DNA of 64,000 nucleotides. Source: Paracidovorax valerianellae (GTDB lineage Bacteria > Pseudomonadota > Gammaproteobacteria > Burkholderiales > Burkholderiaceae_C). The notes beneath the pieces were generated by a model that saw only the letters and a program-made list of their open reading frames with translations, ran no database searches and was not told the origin of the DNA. Positions 16,610 to 25,875 of this stretch are shown here, piece by piece. The DNA lies in the NCBI RefSeq assembly GCF_900102625.1, contig NZ_FMZC01000002.1:62001-126000 (forward strand), in the 5' to 3' direction. Position 1 is the first letter of the stretch. Every line of letters starts with the position of its first letter. The translations under genes and the position numbers were made by a program.

Positions 16610-17863
16610 TCACCCCACATCTTGCCTCGCCACCGCGTCATATCCCAGCTCTCGCGACTGCAGATACCGCGCACCCGGCCCTTTTGCCAGGTGTACGTCC
16701 AACTGCGAATGATCGACCTCCAGCCGATCGATACAAGAACTGGCAAAGCACTCCAGGCCCTGCCCTAGCGTCTCAACCGCATCCACGGTCACGCAAGCGG
16801 CCAGCAGATAGGTCGTATTGAGTTGCAGACGCGCGCTCGACAGCGAGGCACAGACCATCGCGTGGTCGGACAGCACCTTCATGCACATCATCTCCAGCAT
16901 GGAGGCGTGGGTCGGATTGACCTTGCCGGCCATGCTGGAGGAACCCGGCCCCACCGCGGGCAGTAACAGCTCGCCCAATCCGCATGCGGGCCCTGATCCC
17001 AGTAGCTCGATGTCGCGGCAGAGCTTCAAACACACCACCGAGATCATCACCAACCCGCTCCACACGGTCAGCAACGCCGTATCCACCACTTGGGCCCCAC
17101 ACGGCTGCGGCGCCGACTGAAACGGCATGCCCGTCAGCGTACGCAGCTCCTCGGCAAAGCGTGTCCCGAAGCCCGGATGGACTCCTGCGCCATTGCCCAC
17201 TGCACCGCCCCCTTGAGGGAGCACTCGCAGCGTTTCGCAGGCGGTCGCCAGATGGGATTGAGATCCGCGCAGCAAGGCGGCGAATCCACGGAACTCCATG
17301 CCTACCGTCGTGCAATGCGCGTCGCGCAGAAAGGTGCGACCGACCTTGGCTGTCTCATGATGCCTCGCTGCGAAGAGGTCCAGCGCCGTCACCAAGGTCT
17401 CCAGCGATGAAGAAAACGAAGCCTGTAGTTCGCGGGCCAGTGCCATATGCACCACGGTCGGCCAGCTGTCGTTGGACGACTGGTTCCGGTTGACGTGGTC
17501 GAGCGGATGGATTTCGGCAACCGACCCGATGTCGGGTGACCCGGCCTTGGTCTCGGCCATGAGCTCGGCCGCCCGGCACGCGATCACTTCGTTGACGTTG
17601 ATGTGGGTCTGGTTGCCATCGCCTGCCTGCCACATTCCGAGTGGGAAATGCGCGTCCCACGCCCCCGCCGCCACTTCCTGCGCAGCAAGTGCAATGGCGT
17701 CGGCGATGGGCACCGGCAGTTCCTGCAGGTGCGCATTGGCCCGCGCGCTCGCCTGCTTTTGCAGCCCGAAAGCGTGGATCAGGCTGCATGGAATCCGGCC
17801 CAGGTCGCTCGGATAGTGCATGAGGGCATCGGCCGTGTAGGCGCCCCATTTCGGATCGACCAT
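16610..17863 (-). CDS. Fumarase/aspartase superfamily lyase
   Basis: 417 residues, ATG at 17863 after a GGAG site. Diagnostic features: GDGNQTHINVNEV, the PLDHVNRNQSSND substrate loop, and the catalytic loop GPGSSSMAGKVNP (SSxMxxKxN). The fold performs beta-elimination of fumarate from aspartate, malate, argininosuccinate or N-substituted aspartates. At 417 residues it is shorter than aspartase or fumarase C (about 460-480), and the context (RidA, PhzF, tricarboxylate-type binding protein) argues against a housekeeping role. I infer a catabolic or biosynthetic lyase for an aspartate- or succinate-derived compound. A frameshifted copy of its 3' end lies near 14.7 kb. Confidence 0.85.
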   Translation of the reverse strand: MVDPKWGAYTADALMHYPSDLGRIPCSLIHAFGLQKQASARANAHLQELPVPIADAIALAAQEVAAGAWDAHFPLGMWQAGDGNQTHINVNEVIACRAAELMAETKAGSPDIGSVAEIHPLDHVNRNQSSNDSWPTVVHMALARELQASFSSSLETLVTALDLFAARHHETAKVGRTFLRDAHCTTVGMEFRGFAALLRGSQSHLATACETLRVLPQGGGAVGNGAGVHPGFGTRFAEELRTLTGMPFQSAPQPCGAQVVDTALLTVWSGLVMISVVCLKLCRDIELLGSGPACGLGELLLPAVGPGSSSMAGKVNPTHASMLEMMCMKVLSDHAMVCASLSSARLQLNTTYLLAACVTVDAVETLGQGLECFASSCIDRLEVDHSQLDVHLAKGPGARYLQSRELGYDAVARQDVG

Positions 17864-17874
17864 TCTTGGCTCCT

Positions 17875-18354
17875 TCAATCCGGGATGTCGCGGGTCGCGA
17901 GCACCATGATTACCTCGACCGCGCCGCCGCCAGGCAACGACGCCACGCCCACCGCCGTGCGAGCGGGCAACGGTGATTGCGGCAGCACGTCTTGCAGGCA
18001 GGCCGACGCCGCATCCATCACCCGCACGTGGTCTCGGAAGTCCGCGGTACTGCTGATGAAGCCCTGCAGCGTGACGACCCGATCGACCCGGTCCAGGGTG
18101 CCCAGCGCCTTTTGCGCCGCGCGCAGGATCAGCAGCACCGCGGCAGCAGCCGCCCGTTCGCCGATAGGTACGTCCTCTTCGCTCCGCAGTGGACCGGCGA
18201 TGATGGCACCACCCTGCCGCCCCACCACGCCGCTGGACACCCAGCAATCGCCAATCTGGAAGAAGCTGCTGTAGCGGCCCGATGGCTGCAGCTCAGGCTC
18301 GCCCGCCACCAGTGCATCGAGCCTTCGGTCGGCTGCGGAAACAGCGTGGTTCAT
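17875..18354 (-). CDS. RidA (YjgF/YER057c) family protein
   Basis: 159 residues. The RidA fold is indicated by GRYSSFFQIGDCWVSSGVVG, the trimer-contact region DRVDRVVTLQGFISS, and a C-terminal PARTAVGVASLPGGGAVEV, where the Arg is the usual substrate carboxylate ligand. RidA enzymes hydrolyse reactive enamine/imine intermediates made by PLP enzymes or lyases. ATG 18354 overlaps the phzF-like stop (ATGA), and the lyase starts 11 bases downstream, so it is translationally embedded in the metabolic operon. Confidence 0.87.
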   Translation of the reverse strand: MNHAVSAADRRLDALVAGEPELQPSGRYSSFFQIGDCWVSSGVVGRQGGAIIAGPLRSEEDVPIGERAAAAAVLLILRAAQKALGTLDRVDRVVTLQGFISSTADFRDHVRVMDAASACLQDVLPQSPLPARTAVGVASLPGGGAVEVIMVLATRDIPD

Positions 18355-19274
18355 ATCCACTGCCCTCCCCAATCCGTTTCCAATAGCGCGTGGCCACCCA
18401 CCCAGCAGCCCTCGGCTTCCTGGGTCACGGCGGGCATACGCACTGTGATCTGAGAGGGAGATCCCATCGTCTCGCCTTGTCGAACGGTGACTACCGCGGA
18501 TCTTGGACCCAACAGCGCCATACGGCGCAGTCCCCATGCCAGGGCAGCGGCAGCGATGCCTGTCGCCGGGTCCTCAAGGTAGCCGGAGGACCTGGGAAAC
18601 TGCCGCGCACTGCAATGCACCTCTCGCGGTTCGACGCGGGAGACGGCATAGGGATACAACCCGGTTGACCCGATGCGCTCACAGACGATGGGTACCTGCT
18701 CAGCCTTGACGCGCAAGGCATGCAGGGTTTCTACGCTGTCCAGCCGGATGAGCGTCTTGGCACGGCTGGTGGAGGCGTTCAACACCCCATCGACGATCTG
18801 CGAAGTTCTGAGCCCCAGGCACTGCACAAGCGACCGGATGTGCCCCTCGCCCAGTAATCGCATGGAAGCCGGTGGCTGGCTGATTTCGATACGATCGTCC
18901 ATCCTGCGCCCGTGCACCGTCCCGCTGGCCGTGCGGATCGCGACCGGCTCTCCGTCCCAACGGTCCTGCGCATGCAGCAACCACAGCGCGGCGATGGTGG
19001 CGTGGCCGCACATTTCCATCTCGTGCAGCGGCACGAAGTAGCGCATGTCCCAGCGATGCACGCCGTCGCTGCAAGCGCGCACGAAGACCGACTCATGGCC
19101 GCTGGCATGCGCACGCGATTGCATCTCGGCCGCGGTCATGGCCTCGGCATCCAGCCAGACCGGCGCGGGATTGCCGCCGCGTGGATCGCCATCGATGGTG
19201 AAGACCCGCACCAACGGTGCCCGGAGCGGTGCATGGCTTGGACTTGGGGAAACCCTATTCTGGGAGTGCATCAT
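18351..19274 (-). CDS. PhzF family isomerase/epimerase
   Basis: 307 residues. PhzF hallmarks: GGNPAPVWLD near the N-terminus, the general-acid/base Glu61 in GHESVFV, MCGHATIAA (the CGHAT motif), and in the second half the mirrored SGYLEDPATGIAAAALA. PhzF-like proteins catalyse proton shifts (isomerisation or epimerisation) on small carboxylates. Double ATG at 19274/19271 with GGAG upstream, 2 bases after the TctC-like gene stop; its own stop overlaps the RidA start. Confidence 0.87.
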   Translation of the reverse strand: MMHSQNRVSPSPSHAPLRAPLVRVFTIDGDPRGGNPAPVWLDAEAMTAAEMQSRAHASGHESVFVRACSDGVHRWDMRYFVPLHEMEMCGHATIAALWLLHAQDRWDGEPVAIRTASGTVHGRRMDDRIEISQPPASMRLLGEGHIRSLVQCLGLRTSQIVDGVLNASTSRAKTLIRLDSVETLHALRVKAEQVPIVCERIGSTGLYPYAVSRVEPREVHCSARQFPRSSGYLEDPATGIAAAALAWGLRRMALLGPRSAVVTVRQGETMGSPSQITVRMPAVTQEAEGCWVGGHALLETDWGGQWI

Positions 19275-19276
19275 GC

Positions 19277-20266
19277 TCACTCCACCTTGGCCCCGACCGA
19301 GCGTGCGATGCCACCCCACAAGTCGATGTCGGCACGGATCCGCTGCGCGAACGCCTGGGGCATTCCAGCAGCCGGCGCCACGCCGCGCGCGAGCAGATCG
19401 GCCCGGACTTCCCGGTCTTCCAGCACCCGGCTCAGCGCCGCGTGCAGATGCTGGATCACCGGCTCCGGTGTAGCCGCCGGCGCCATCAGGCCATACCAAA
19501 GCTCGGGACGGAAACCCTGCATGCCTGACGCCGCGAAGGTGGGCAGGTCCTGGAACACGGCCGACGACTCGGTGATCGCCAGGGCCTGCATGCGCCCGGC
19601 GCGCACCTGTTGCACCAGCGCCGTCGGGTTGTCGAACAGCACCTGCACCTGGCCCGCCATGAGATCGGTCTGCGCCGGTCCGGCGCCGCGGTAAGGCACA
19701 TGCGTCATCTCCACCCCTGCTCGCTGCTTGAACAGCTCCGCGACCAGGTGACTCGCACTGCCGTTTCCGATGCTGGCGTAGTTGATCTTGCCCGGGTGGG
19801 CCTTCGCATGGGCGATGAACTCCGCCAGGGTTCGCACCGGGAACCCTGGCGCAGTGACCAACACAAAGGGAGTGGTACCCAATAGGCCGATGGGCACCAA
19901 GGCGTTGGGGTCGTAACCGAGTTTCGGATACACCGCCTGGGCAGAAGCAATGGTCGTTGTCGTGGCAGCAATCAACGTGTAACCGTCTGGCGTGGCCTTG
20001 GCGGCGGAGGCCGTGCCAACGGTTCCGCCAGCACCGGCGCGGTTGTCGATGACGATGCGTGCAGCAGGTCCCAGGGCGGCCTGGAGTTTCGGGGAGATCG
20101 ACCGAAAAACCACATCCGTGCCCCCGCCGGCAGGAAACGGGACGACAATGGTGATGGGTTTGCTAGGGAAATCCTGCGCGTTCGCGATGCGGGAAGTAGC
20201 AGATGCCAGTGCGAGGCATGCCAAGAATATGCCGAGGCGCCAAAAGCGCTGAGATCGAAGAGTCAT
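19277..20266 (-). CDS. Bug/TctC-type periplasmic solute-binding protein
   Basis: 329 residues. A signal peptide (basic start RSQRFWR, hydrophobic stretch, AQD cleavage near residue 30) is followed by the Bug/TctC signature PITIVVPFPAGGGTDV and later GTVGTASAAKATPDGYTL. These proteins capture carboxylates for tripartite tricarboxylate transporters or act as signalling receptors. No TctA/TctB membrane partners are encoded here, so it works with distant transporters or is an orphan sensor. First gene of the minus-strand metabolic operon, divergent from an AraC-type regulator 119 bases away. Confidence 0.88.
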   Translation of the reverse strand: MTLRSQRFWRLGIFLACLALASATSRIANAQDFPSKPITIVVPFPAGGGTDVVFRSISPKLQAALGPAARIVIDNRAGAGGTVGTASAAKATPDGYTLIAATTTTIASAQAVYPKLGYDPNALVPIGLLGTTPFVLVTAPGFPVRTLAEFIAHAKAHPGKINYASIGNGSASHLVAELFKQRAGVEMTHVPYRGAGPAQTDLMAGQVQVLFDNPTALVQQVRAGRMQALAITESSAVFQDLPTFAASGMQGFRPELWYGLMAPAATPEPVIQHLHAALSRVLEDREVRADLLARGVAPAAGMPQAFAQRIRADIDLWGGIARSVGAKVE

Positions 20267-20385
20267 AGCAGTTCTTTCAAAAAAAACGCAGTGGATGAAA
20301 CGCTGCAATTAATTCTTCGCGAACACTGAGTGGAGCGCACATCCGATTGCGACATCACTCAGCACAATCGCGACAAGGGATGGAT

Positions 20386-21237
20386 ATGCAACAAGAATTG
20401 GGACCGCAGGGATTGCGGGTGTCTCCCTTTCGGGAGCAGTTGCGCCATGGCTCTACGCTGGTGGCGAATCACCGGCAGGGCTACGCAGCGTCACCTCACA
20501 CGCACGATTGCGACATGCTGTTCGTGCCGATGCAGGGACGGTTCGAGATCGTGGATGCGTGGGAGCGGAGCCTGCAGTCGTCGCCTGGCGACTTTTTGTG
20601 GCTTGCTGCAGATGCGGCCCATGCCACGTCCGCCCAGACGTTTCGGCAGACGCACCTCGCGATCTATGTCGATCCGGAACTTTGGTCTGCTGTCTTGGAA
20701 GCACAGGCCATCGTCCGACCCTCGCAGGGCTTGCGAACGGGAAGTGCAGCACTGGGCGCGCTCTCGCGTCGCCTGCTCGACATTGCAGTACACGGTCGCG
20801 AGATCGATACCACCGCTTGGTGTGGTGCGGTGGTGATGGAAGCCGCGCGACTGTGTTCGCACCCGGTTCGGAACACTGAAGCGCACCCTTCGCGGCACAT
20901 CGCCAGCCTGCTTGCCGACCACATCGAAACCGACCTCGATCAACCGCTCGCGCTGGATGCGTTCGCGCGCACTCAGCGGCTGTCGCGCCGCCAGGTCGAG
21001 CGCTACTTCCGCCTGCAGTACGGCCACTCGCCCCTGGAGTTCCAACAAAGCAAGCGTCTTCTGCGCGCCAAATACCTGCTGGAAAATACCGAGCAATCGG
21101 TGCTGTGCATTGCGCAGCAGGTGGGCTGGGAGTCCGGCTCCTACCTGGCACGGATCATGAGGAAATCCTTAGGGATGTCCGCCTCGGAGTTGCGTGCGCG
21201 CACAGAGCGCAGCGACTGCGCACCGCGTACGAAATAA
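20386..21237 (+). CDS. AraC-family transcriptional regulator
   Basis: 283 residues. The N-terminal cupin-like sensor contains SPHTHDCDMLFVPMQG, and the C-terminal double helix-turn-helix (about 190-275) contains ALDAFARTQRLSRRQVERYF and CIAQQVGWESGSYLARIM. The start at 20386 has AAGGGA at 5 bases; ATG 20380 is too close to it. The gene is divergent from the TctC/PhzF/RidA/lyase/TauE operon and probably controls it from the shared 119-base region in response to the pathway substrate. Confidence 0.88.
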   Translation: MQQELGPQGLRVSPFREQLRHGSTLVANHRQGYAASPHTHDCDMLFVPMQGRFEIVDAWERSLQSSPGDFLWLAADAAHATSAQTFRQTHLAIYVDPELWSAVLEAQAIVRPSQGLRTGSAALGALSRRLLDIAVHGREIDTTAWCGAVVMEAARLCSHPVRNTEAHPSRHIASLLADHIETDLDQPLALDAFARTQRLSRRQVERYFRLQYGHSPLEFQQSKRLLRAKYLLENTEQSVLCIAQQVGWESGSYLARIMRKSLGMSASELRARTERSDCAPRTK

Positions 21238-21412
21238 CGCACAGGCGTTTCAGGGAAGCCTGATTCAAGCGGCAGCCGCCGATGCATAACGTCGGGGCTG
21301 CGAGCAGTCCGACGCACCGTTGTTTGCCATCGCGCCCCTGCTCGGAAGCCACTGCGGCGCCGAGAGCGCTGCCACGTGGTCACTTTCCGCGCGACCGCAG
21401 AGGACAGCGCCC

Positions 21413-22246
21413 ATGAAACGCATCAACGATATCGTGGAACCGGAAATCGCCTTGGTCCATGCACCGCAAGCGCAGCAGGCACTGCGCAACGCCTATCGCG
21501 ATTGCACCGAAAGCCTGCGACGTATTGAAGACTTTTTCGACGCCTTCAGCACGATGGCCTGGCATCCTGACGCCCGGCGCATCTTCTTTCACAACTGGCG
21601 CAGTCCGGGGATCGGATCGGCCAGTTTCTGCGCCCTGGCCTTCCGCGTGCTCGAACAAGCCGAGCACGCACCACAGGATCGCCAAGTGCTCTTGTTGCGA
21701 ACGGCGGCCCGTGTGTCCGAGGTGTCGCGCGAAGACGTGGGCATCGGCACGACCAACCACCAACTGCTGTACGACCGCTTCGCCACCGGCCTGACCGGCG
21801 ATGACCAATGGAAGCTGGATCGGTACCGCATGTCCGGCGCCAAGGCATATCTCAATGCCTCGCGGCGCTACCGGGAAAACGGAGAAGATCTCGGGGTGGC
21901 CATCATCCGTTCGCTGCCGGAAGAGCTCTACAACCACGGTGAATTTGCCTATGCCACGCCCTGTTTCGTGGCTTGGCGCCGTGATCGGCTGGGCCGAGGC
22001 CAGGAAGGAGTCAAGGAGGATTTGCAGTTCCTCCACGATCACCTGGGCACCACGGAAAGCGGACACTTCGCCGCTCTAGTGCGCGGCATGGAGGACTACT
22101 TCGCCGCAGCACAACGGGAGCCTGACTGGCAGTTGCTATACCAAGCGAGCCGGCAGCTGATCGAGAACATGGCGACCCACTACGGGCTGCTGATGCAATA
22201 CATGCAAGCGGCACACACCCGATCCGAACTGGAAGTGGTGGCCTGA
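21413..22246 (+). CDS. Putative iron-dependent helical redox enzyme (heme-oxygenase-like fold)
   Basis: 277 residues, all-helical by composition, ATG at 21413. It contains acidic/His pairs such as RIEDFF, NHQLLYDRF, LYNHGEF and TESGHFAAL (an ExxH pattern) and resembles TenA/heme-oxygenase-like iron proteins of about this length. Members of that broad group are oxygenases, desaturases or N-oxygenases, and several act in natural-product pathways. Assignment is by overall impression plus motif pattern, so the exact family is uncertain. It lies between the AraC regulator and an MFS transporter on the same strand. Confidence 0.5.
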   Translation: MKRINDIVEPEIALVHAPQAQQALRNAYRDCTESLRRIEDFFDAFSTMAWHPDARRIFFHNWRSPGIGSASFCALAFRVLEQAEHAPQDRQVLLLRTAARVSEVSREDVGIGTTNHQLLYDRFATGLTGDDQWKLDRYRMSGAKAYLNASRRYRENGEDLGVAIIRSLPEELYNHGEFAYATPCFVAWRRDRLGRGQEGVKEDLQFLHDHLGTTESGHFAALVRGMEDYFAAAQREPDWQLLYQASRQLIENMATHYGLLMQYMQAAHTRSELEVVA

Positions 22247-22317
22247 TCCAGGCGCAGCCGCCAGCGCCCGATGTACGGCATGTTCTCGCAAAATCCTTGC
22301 ATCCGAGGAGCGCCCGC

Positions 22318-23493
22318 ATGCACACCCGCTGGAAGATTCTCGCCGTGTCCACGGGCGTGCAGCTGTGCGCGGCGCTCGGGACACAGAGCATCGGTGCATG
22401 GGGTGTGTTCGCGCAGCAGCGTTTCGGGCTCACCCATGCCCAGCTCGGCCTGCTGGCCACGCTCTGCGGCGCCATCACCATCCCCGGGCTGTGGCTGGCC
22501 GGCTGCGCCCTGGACCGTCACGGAGAGCGCTGGCCGGTCGCCGCTGGCGTGTGCATCGTGGCCGCTGCCATGGCCTTGCTGGGACTGGCCGACAGCTACC
22601 CCGCCTGCCTGGCCGCGATGGTGCTGCTGGGCCTGGGCTACAGCCCCATCCAGCCGGGCGGCAGCCGGGTCGTCCACGGCTGGTTCCCGCCTGCGCAACG
22701 CGGACTGGCGATGGGCATCCGCCAAGCAGCGTTGCCCTTGGGTGGGGCACTGGCAGCACTGCTCTTTCCTGCGCTTATCGGGTCACTGGGCTGGATGGGT
22801 GCGATGGGTAGCGCAGCGCTCCTGATGGGGCTGGCGGGTGGGGCGTTCGCCTGGATTCATCGCCCGGCACCGATCCCCGCGCCGCATGCTGCCTTGCCTC
22901 TCGGTCTGACGGGGTACGGCAAATTTTTGCCCATGGTAGTAGGTGCCCTGCTGGTTCTGGGGCAGACGGCCATCAGCGTGTACTGGGGGCTGTTCATGGC
23001 CCAGGCCTTTGCGCTGCCGCTGGCAACCGCCACCGGGCTGCTATTCGGGGTGCAACTGACCGGAGCTGTAGGCCGCATCGTCCTGGCACGCGTCAGCGAT
23101 CGGCATCCCGGCCAGCGGTGGATAAGCGTCAGCGGATGCGCATGGGGATGTGCGGCCGTCATGGCCTGCGCTGCACTGCTCCCCGCCTCGGCGCCTCTGG
23201 CATGGCTTGTCAGCCTGAGCTGCGCGGCGGGCTTCTTCGGCTTTGGTTGGTATGGGCCCTGGGTGGTCTGGCTGACCGAGTCCGCGCGGGCAGACAAGAC
23301 CGGCCGAGCGCTGGGCGCGGCGCTGGCTATGAACCAGGTATCGATCGCGCTGCTTCCGCTGGCGTTTGGATGGAGCGTCGATCAGGTCGGCGGGTATCGC
23401 CAGGCATGGTGGGCATTGTCAGCCACTACTGCCCTTGCTGGCCTGCTCTGCGGATGGACCAGGCGAACAGCCCGGTCCATTGCCAAGCAATGA
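22318..23493 (+). CDS. MFS transporter
   Basis: 391 residues with about 12 hydrophobic helices. The family loop motif after helix 2 appears as AGCALDRHGER, and the central region between helices 6 and 7 is short and Pro/Ala-rich. ATG at 22318 is preceded by GAGGAG at 8 bases. By context it probably imports or exports the compound handled by the neighbouring lyase/PhzF/RidA enzymes. It is the last cargo gene before the relaxase. Confidence 0.88.
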   Translation: MHTRWKILAVSTGVQLCAALGTQSIGAWGVFAQQRFGLTHAQLGLLATLCGAITIPGLWLAGCALDRHGERWPVAAGVCIVAAAMALLGLADSYPACLAAMVLLGLGYSPIQPGGSRVVHGWFPPAQRGLAMGIRQAALPLGGALAALLFPALIGSLGWMGAMGSAALLMGLAGGAFAWIHRPAPIPAPHAALPLGLTGYGKFLPMVVGALLVLGQTAISVYWGLFMAQAFALPLATATGLLFGVQLTGAVGRIVLARVSDRHPGQRWISVSGCAWGCAAVMACAALLPASAPLAWLVSLSCAAGFFGFGWYGPWVVWLTESARADKTGRALGAALAMNQVSIALLPLAFGWSVDQVGGYRQAWWALSATTALAGLLCGWTRRTARSIAKQ

Positions 23494-23623
23494 GGCGTTC
23501 GTGCATCGCACTCTATCGGCATCGCGCGGTACCCGATTGGTTCCGGACAGCATGAACGGACCTGCGCCACCCTGCGGCTGGGTTCGCCATCTCGGTGCAG
23601 CCCCATCCTGCCGACGGGCCTGC

Positions 23624-25522
23624 ATGTTCAATCTTTTCCAACGCTCGCGGGCGAAACGCCCAAACGCATCGGCTCTCGTGGCCACGCCGCCCTCCGCGGC
23701 CCCCTCCAGCCTCGTGTCGCCGCAATCGGCGCAGGCCCTCCTCGCCACGGCCCGTCGCCAGCGCCTCATCGAGCACATCTGGCAGCGCACCTCGCTCTCG
23801 CGTGCGCAATTCGACCATCTCTACCTGGGACCGCTGCAGCGCTACGCCGAGTTGGTGCAACAGTTCCCCGCTTCCGAGAGCCACCACCACGCGTACCCGG
23901 GCGGCATGCTGGACCATGGCCTTGAAATCGTGGCCTATGCGCTGAAGCTGCGGCAGTCGCATCTGCTGCCCGCTGGCGCCACGCCCGAGGCCCAGGCCGC
24001 CCAGGCGGAGGCCTGGACCGCTGGCGTGGCCTACGCTGCGCTGGTGCACGACCTGGGCAAGATCGCGGTCGACCTGGAGGTCGAGTACGGTGATGGGAGC
24101 GCATGGCATCCATGGCACGGCCCGCTGCTGCGCCCGTATCGATTCCGCTATCGCGCCGGGCGCGAATATCGCCTGCATGGCGCGGCTACCGGGTTGCTCT
24201 ACGTGCGCGTGCTGGACCGGGACATCCTGGACTGGCTCAGCGGTTTTCCGGACCTGTGGGGTCCGCTGCTCTACGTCCTGGCGGGTCAGCACGAACATGC
24301 CGGCGTGCTGGGCGAACTGGTCGTGCAAGCCGATCAGGCCTCGGTCGCGCAATCGCTGGGCGGCGATCCCGCCAAAGCCCTGGCTGCCCCTCGCCACGCC
24401 CTGCAGCGCAAGCTCCTCGACGGACTGCGCTACCTGCTGCGCGACCAACTGAAGCTCAACCAGCCCGAAGCCTCCGATGGCTGGCTGACGCAGGACGCCC
24501 TCTGGCTGGTCAGCAAGACCGTCTCGGACAAGTTGCGCGCGCACTTGCTGTCGCAAGGCATGGAGGGCATCCCCACCAGCAACCTGGCGGTGTTCAATGT
24601 CTTGCAGGAGCATGGCATTGCGTTGCCGACACCCGATGGCAAAGCGATCTGGCGGGCCACGGTCCGAAGCGACGGCGGCTGGTCCAAAACGTTCACGTTT
24701 CTGCGCCTCTCCCCTGCCCTGGTCTGGGATGCCTCCGAGCGGCCGGAAGCCTTCCATGGCCAGGTGACGGTGGTGGAGACGGATATGAAGGACGATCTGG
24801 CGCCGGTGGCAGCGGCGGATCATCCAAGCCCCTCAGCATCTCCGCCGCAGGCGCCCGAAAGCGAAGCCGCTGGCCGCCCACCCACCGCCGCGGCCCTCCC
24901 CTTCCCATCGGCCCCACCGCCGCACGATGGAATCGATGCGCTGCTGGCGCTGATGCAGCCGGACGCGAAAACGCACGAGGACGCGCCGCAAACGCCCTTC
25001 GAAACTGTCGCGCCGGCCATCACTCCGCATGGTGGAGGCACGGCATCCACCACCGACTGCGCTGGCCTTCCCGCCGATGGGCAAGCCACACCATCGGGCA
25101 GGCATTTCCTGAGCTGGTTGCGGCACAGCATCGTGAGCCGCCGGCTTGTCATCAACGATGCCAAGGCGTTGGTGCACACGGTGGCGGACACCGCCTACCT
25201 GGTCAGCCCGGGTGTCTTTCAGCGCTATGCGCAGGAGCATCCAGAGGTCGTCGCTTTAGCCAGGCAAGAAAAACTGCCCGAGTGGCAGTGGGTGCAAAAG
25301 CAGTTTGAAAAACTGCGCGTGCATCGCAAGCAGCGCGACGGACTGAACATCTGGACATGCGAGGTCGCCGGTCCTCGCAAAACGCGCAGGCTGCATGGCT
25401 ATCTGCTCATTGACCCCTTGATGGTCCTGCCGCAATCCCTTCCTGGCAATCCGTATCTCGTCTTGAAGGAGCCGGCGCCAGAATCGGAGGCTGATAAGGG
25501 CGAAGCAGCCGTCCAGGGCTGA
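23624..25522 (+). CDS. traI: MobH-type relaxase (TraI_2 domain) of the ICE
   Basis: 632 residues starting MFNLFQRSR, as in PAGI-2/clc-type TraI proteins. The N-terminal TraI_2 domain carries the HD-like metal motif set: HHHAYPGGMLDHGLEI near residue 90 and ALVHDLGKI near 140. A Pro/Ala-rich linker (about 400-480) leads to a C-terminal DNA-binding domain (FLSWLRHSIVSRRL to VAGPRKTRR). It would nick the ICE origin of transfer and pilot the single strand. An ATG at 23552 is in frame, but its residues look non-coding. A structured segment 85 bases downstream is a candidate oriT. Confidence 0.9.
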   Translation: MFNLFQRSRAKRPNASALVATPPSAAPSSLVSPQSAQALLATARRQRLIEHIWQRTSLSRAQFDHLYLGPLQRYAELVQQFPASESHHHAYPGGMLDHGLEIVAYALKLRQSHLLPAGATPEAQAAQAEAWTAGVAYAALVHDLGKIAVDLEVEYGDGSAWHPWHGPLLRPYRFRYRAGREYRLHGAATGLLYVRVLDRDILDWLSGFPDLWGPLLYVLAGQHEHAGVLGELVVQADQASVAQSLGGDPAKALAAPRHALQRKLLDGLRYLLRDQLKLNQPEASDGWLTQDALWLVSKTVSDKLRAHLLSQGMEGIPTSNLAVFNVLQEHGIALPTPDGKAIWRATVRSDGGWSKTFTFLRLSPALVWDASERPEAFHGQVTVVETDMKDDLAPVAAADHPSPSASPPQAPESEAAGRPPTAAALPFPSAPPPHDGIDALLALMQPDAKTHEDAPQTPFETVAPAITPHGGGTASTTDCAGLPADGQATPSGRHFLSWLRHSIVSRRLVINDAKALVHTVADTAYLVSPGVFQRYAQEHPEVVALARQEKLPEWQWVQKQFEKLRVHRKQRDGLNIWTCEVAGPRKTRRLHGYLLIDPLMVLPQSLPGNPYLVLKEPAPESEADKGEAAVQG

Positions 25523-25875
25523 CGCTTTCCACAAGTAGCCATTGGATGGCAGCGCGCACAGTCAGGATGCGTGATAGCGCCCTTGCGCCGGTCCGGCTAT
25601 AAAAGGGACCAGCAGCCGAGGTATCCCTACCTGGCCCGCCCGGTGGATAGCCATCGGCCCGAACGTTGCTGGTCTTTGTTGTCGGCCTGCTCGGACCTCG
25701 TCACCGAGCTGCGGGCTGTAACGACCCATCCGACATCCATAGATTGCCGCGGACCATCGAGCGCCTCCATCGGGTCACCCCTGACCGGCTTGTAAGAAGT
25801 CACTGACTGCTTTGTAGGGTGGATCGCACGCACGCCTGATTGCAGTCACACCAATCAAAGCGAAGGGCCTAGCGC
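25523..25875. other. Non-coding region after the relaxase
   Basis: 353 bases with no convincing gene. It holds a large imperfect stem-loop (25607-25674). An AT-rich TATAAAAGGG sequence precedes that structure. No tRNA or integrase start is seen, although an integrase commonly follows here in related ICEs. Confidence 0.5.
25607..25674. other. Large inverted repeat, candidate oriT or structured RNA
   Basis: Outer arms GACCAGCA (25607-25614) and TGCTGGTC (25667-25674) pair perfectly. Inner arms CCGAGGTATCC (25616-25626) and GGATAGCCATCGG (25645-25657) pair with bulges, and ACC/GGT closes the loop. The position 85 bases after the MobH relaxase gene suggests a relaxase recognition site. A structured RNA or a terminator is also possible, though no T-tract follows. 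Confidence 0.4.

Noticed and set aside
23513-24823. Minus-strand frame of about 436 codons opposite the relaxase.
   Set aside because: Antisense to the MobH relaxase; no domain and no ribosome site.
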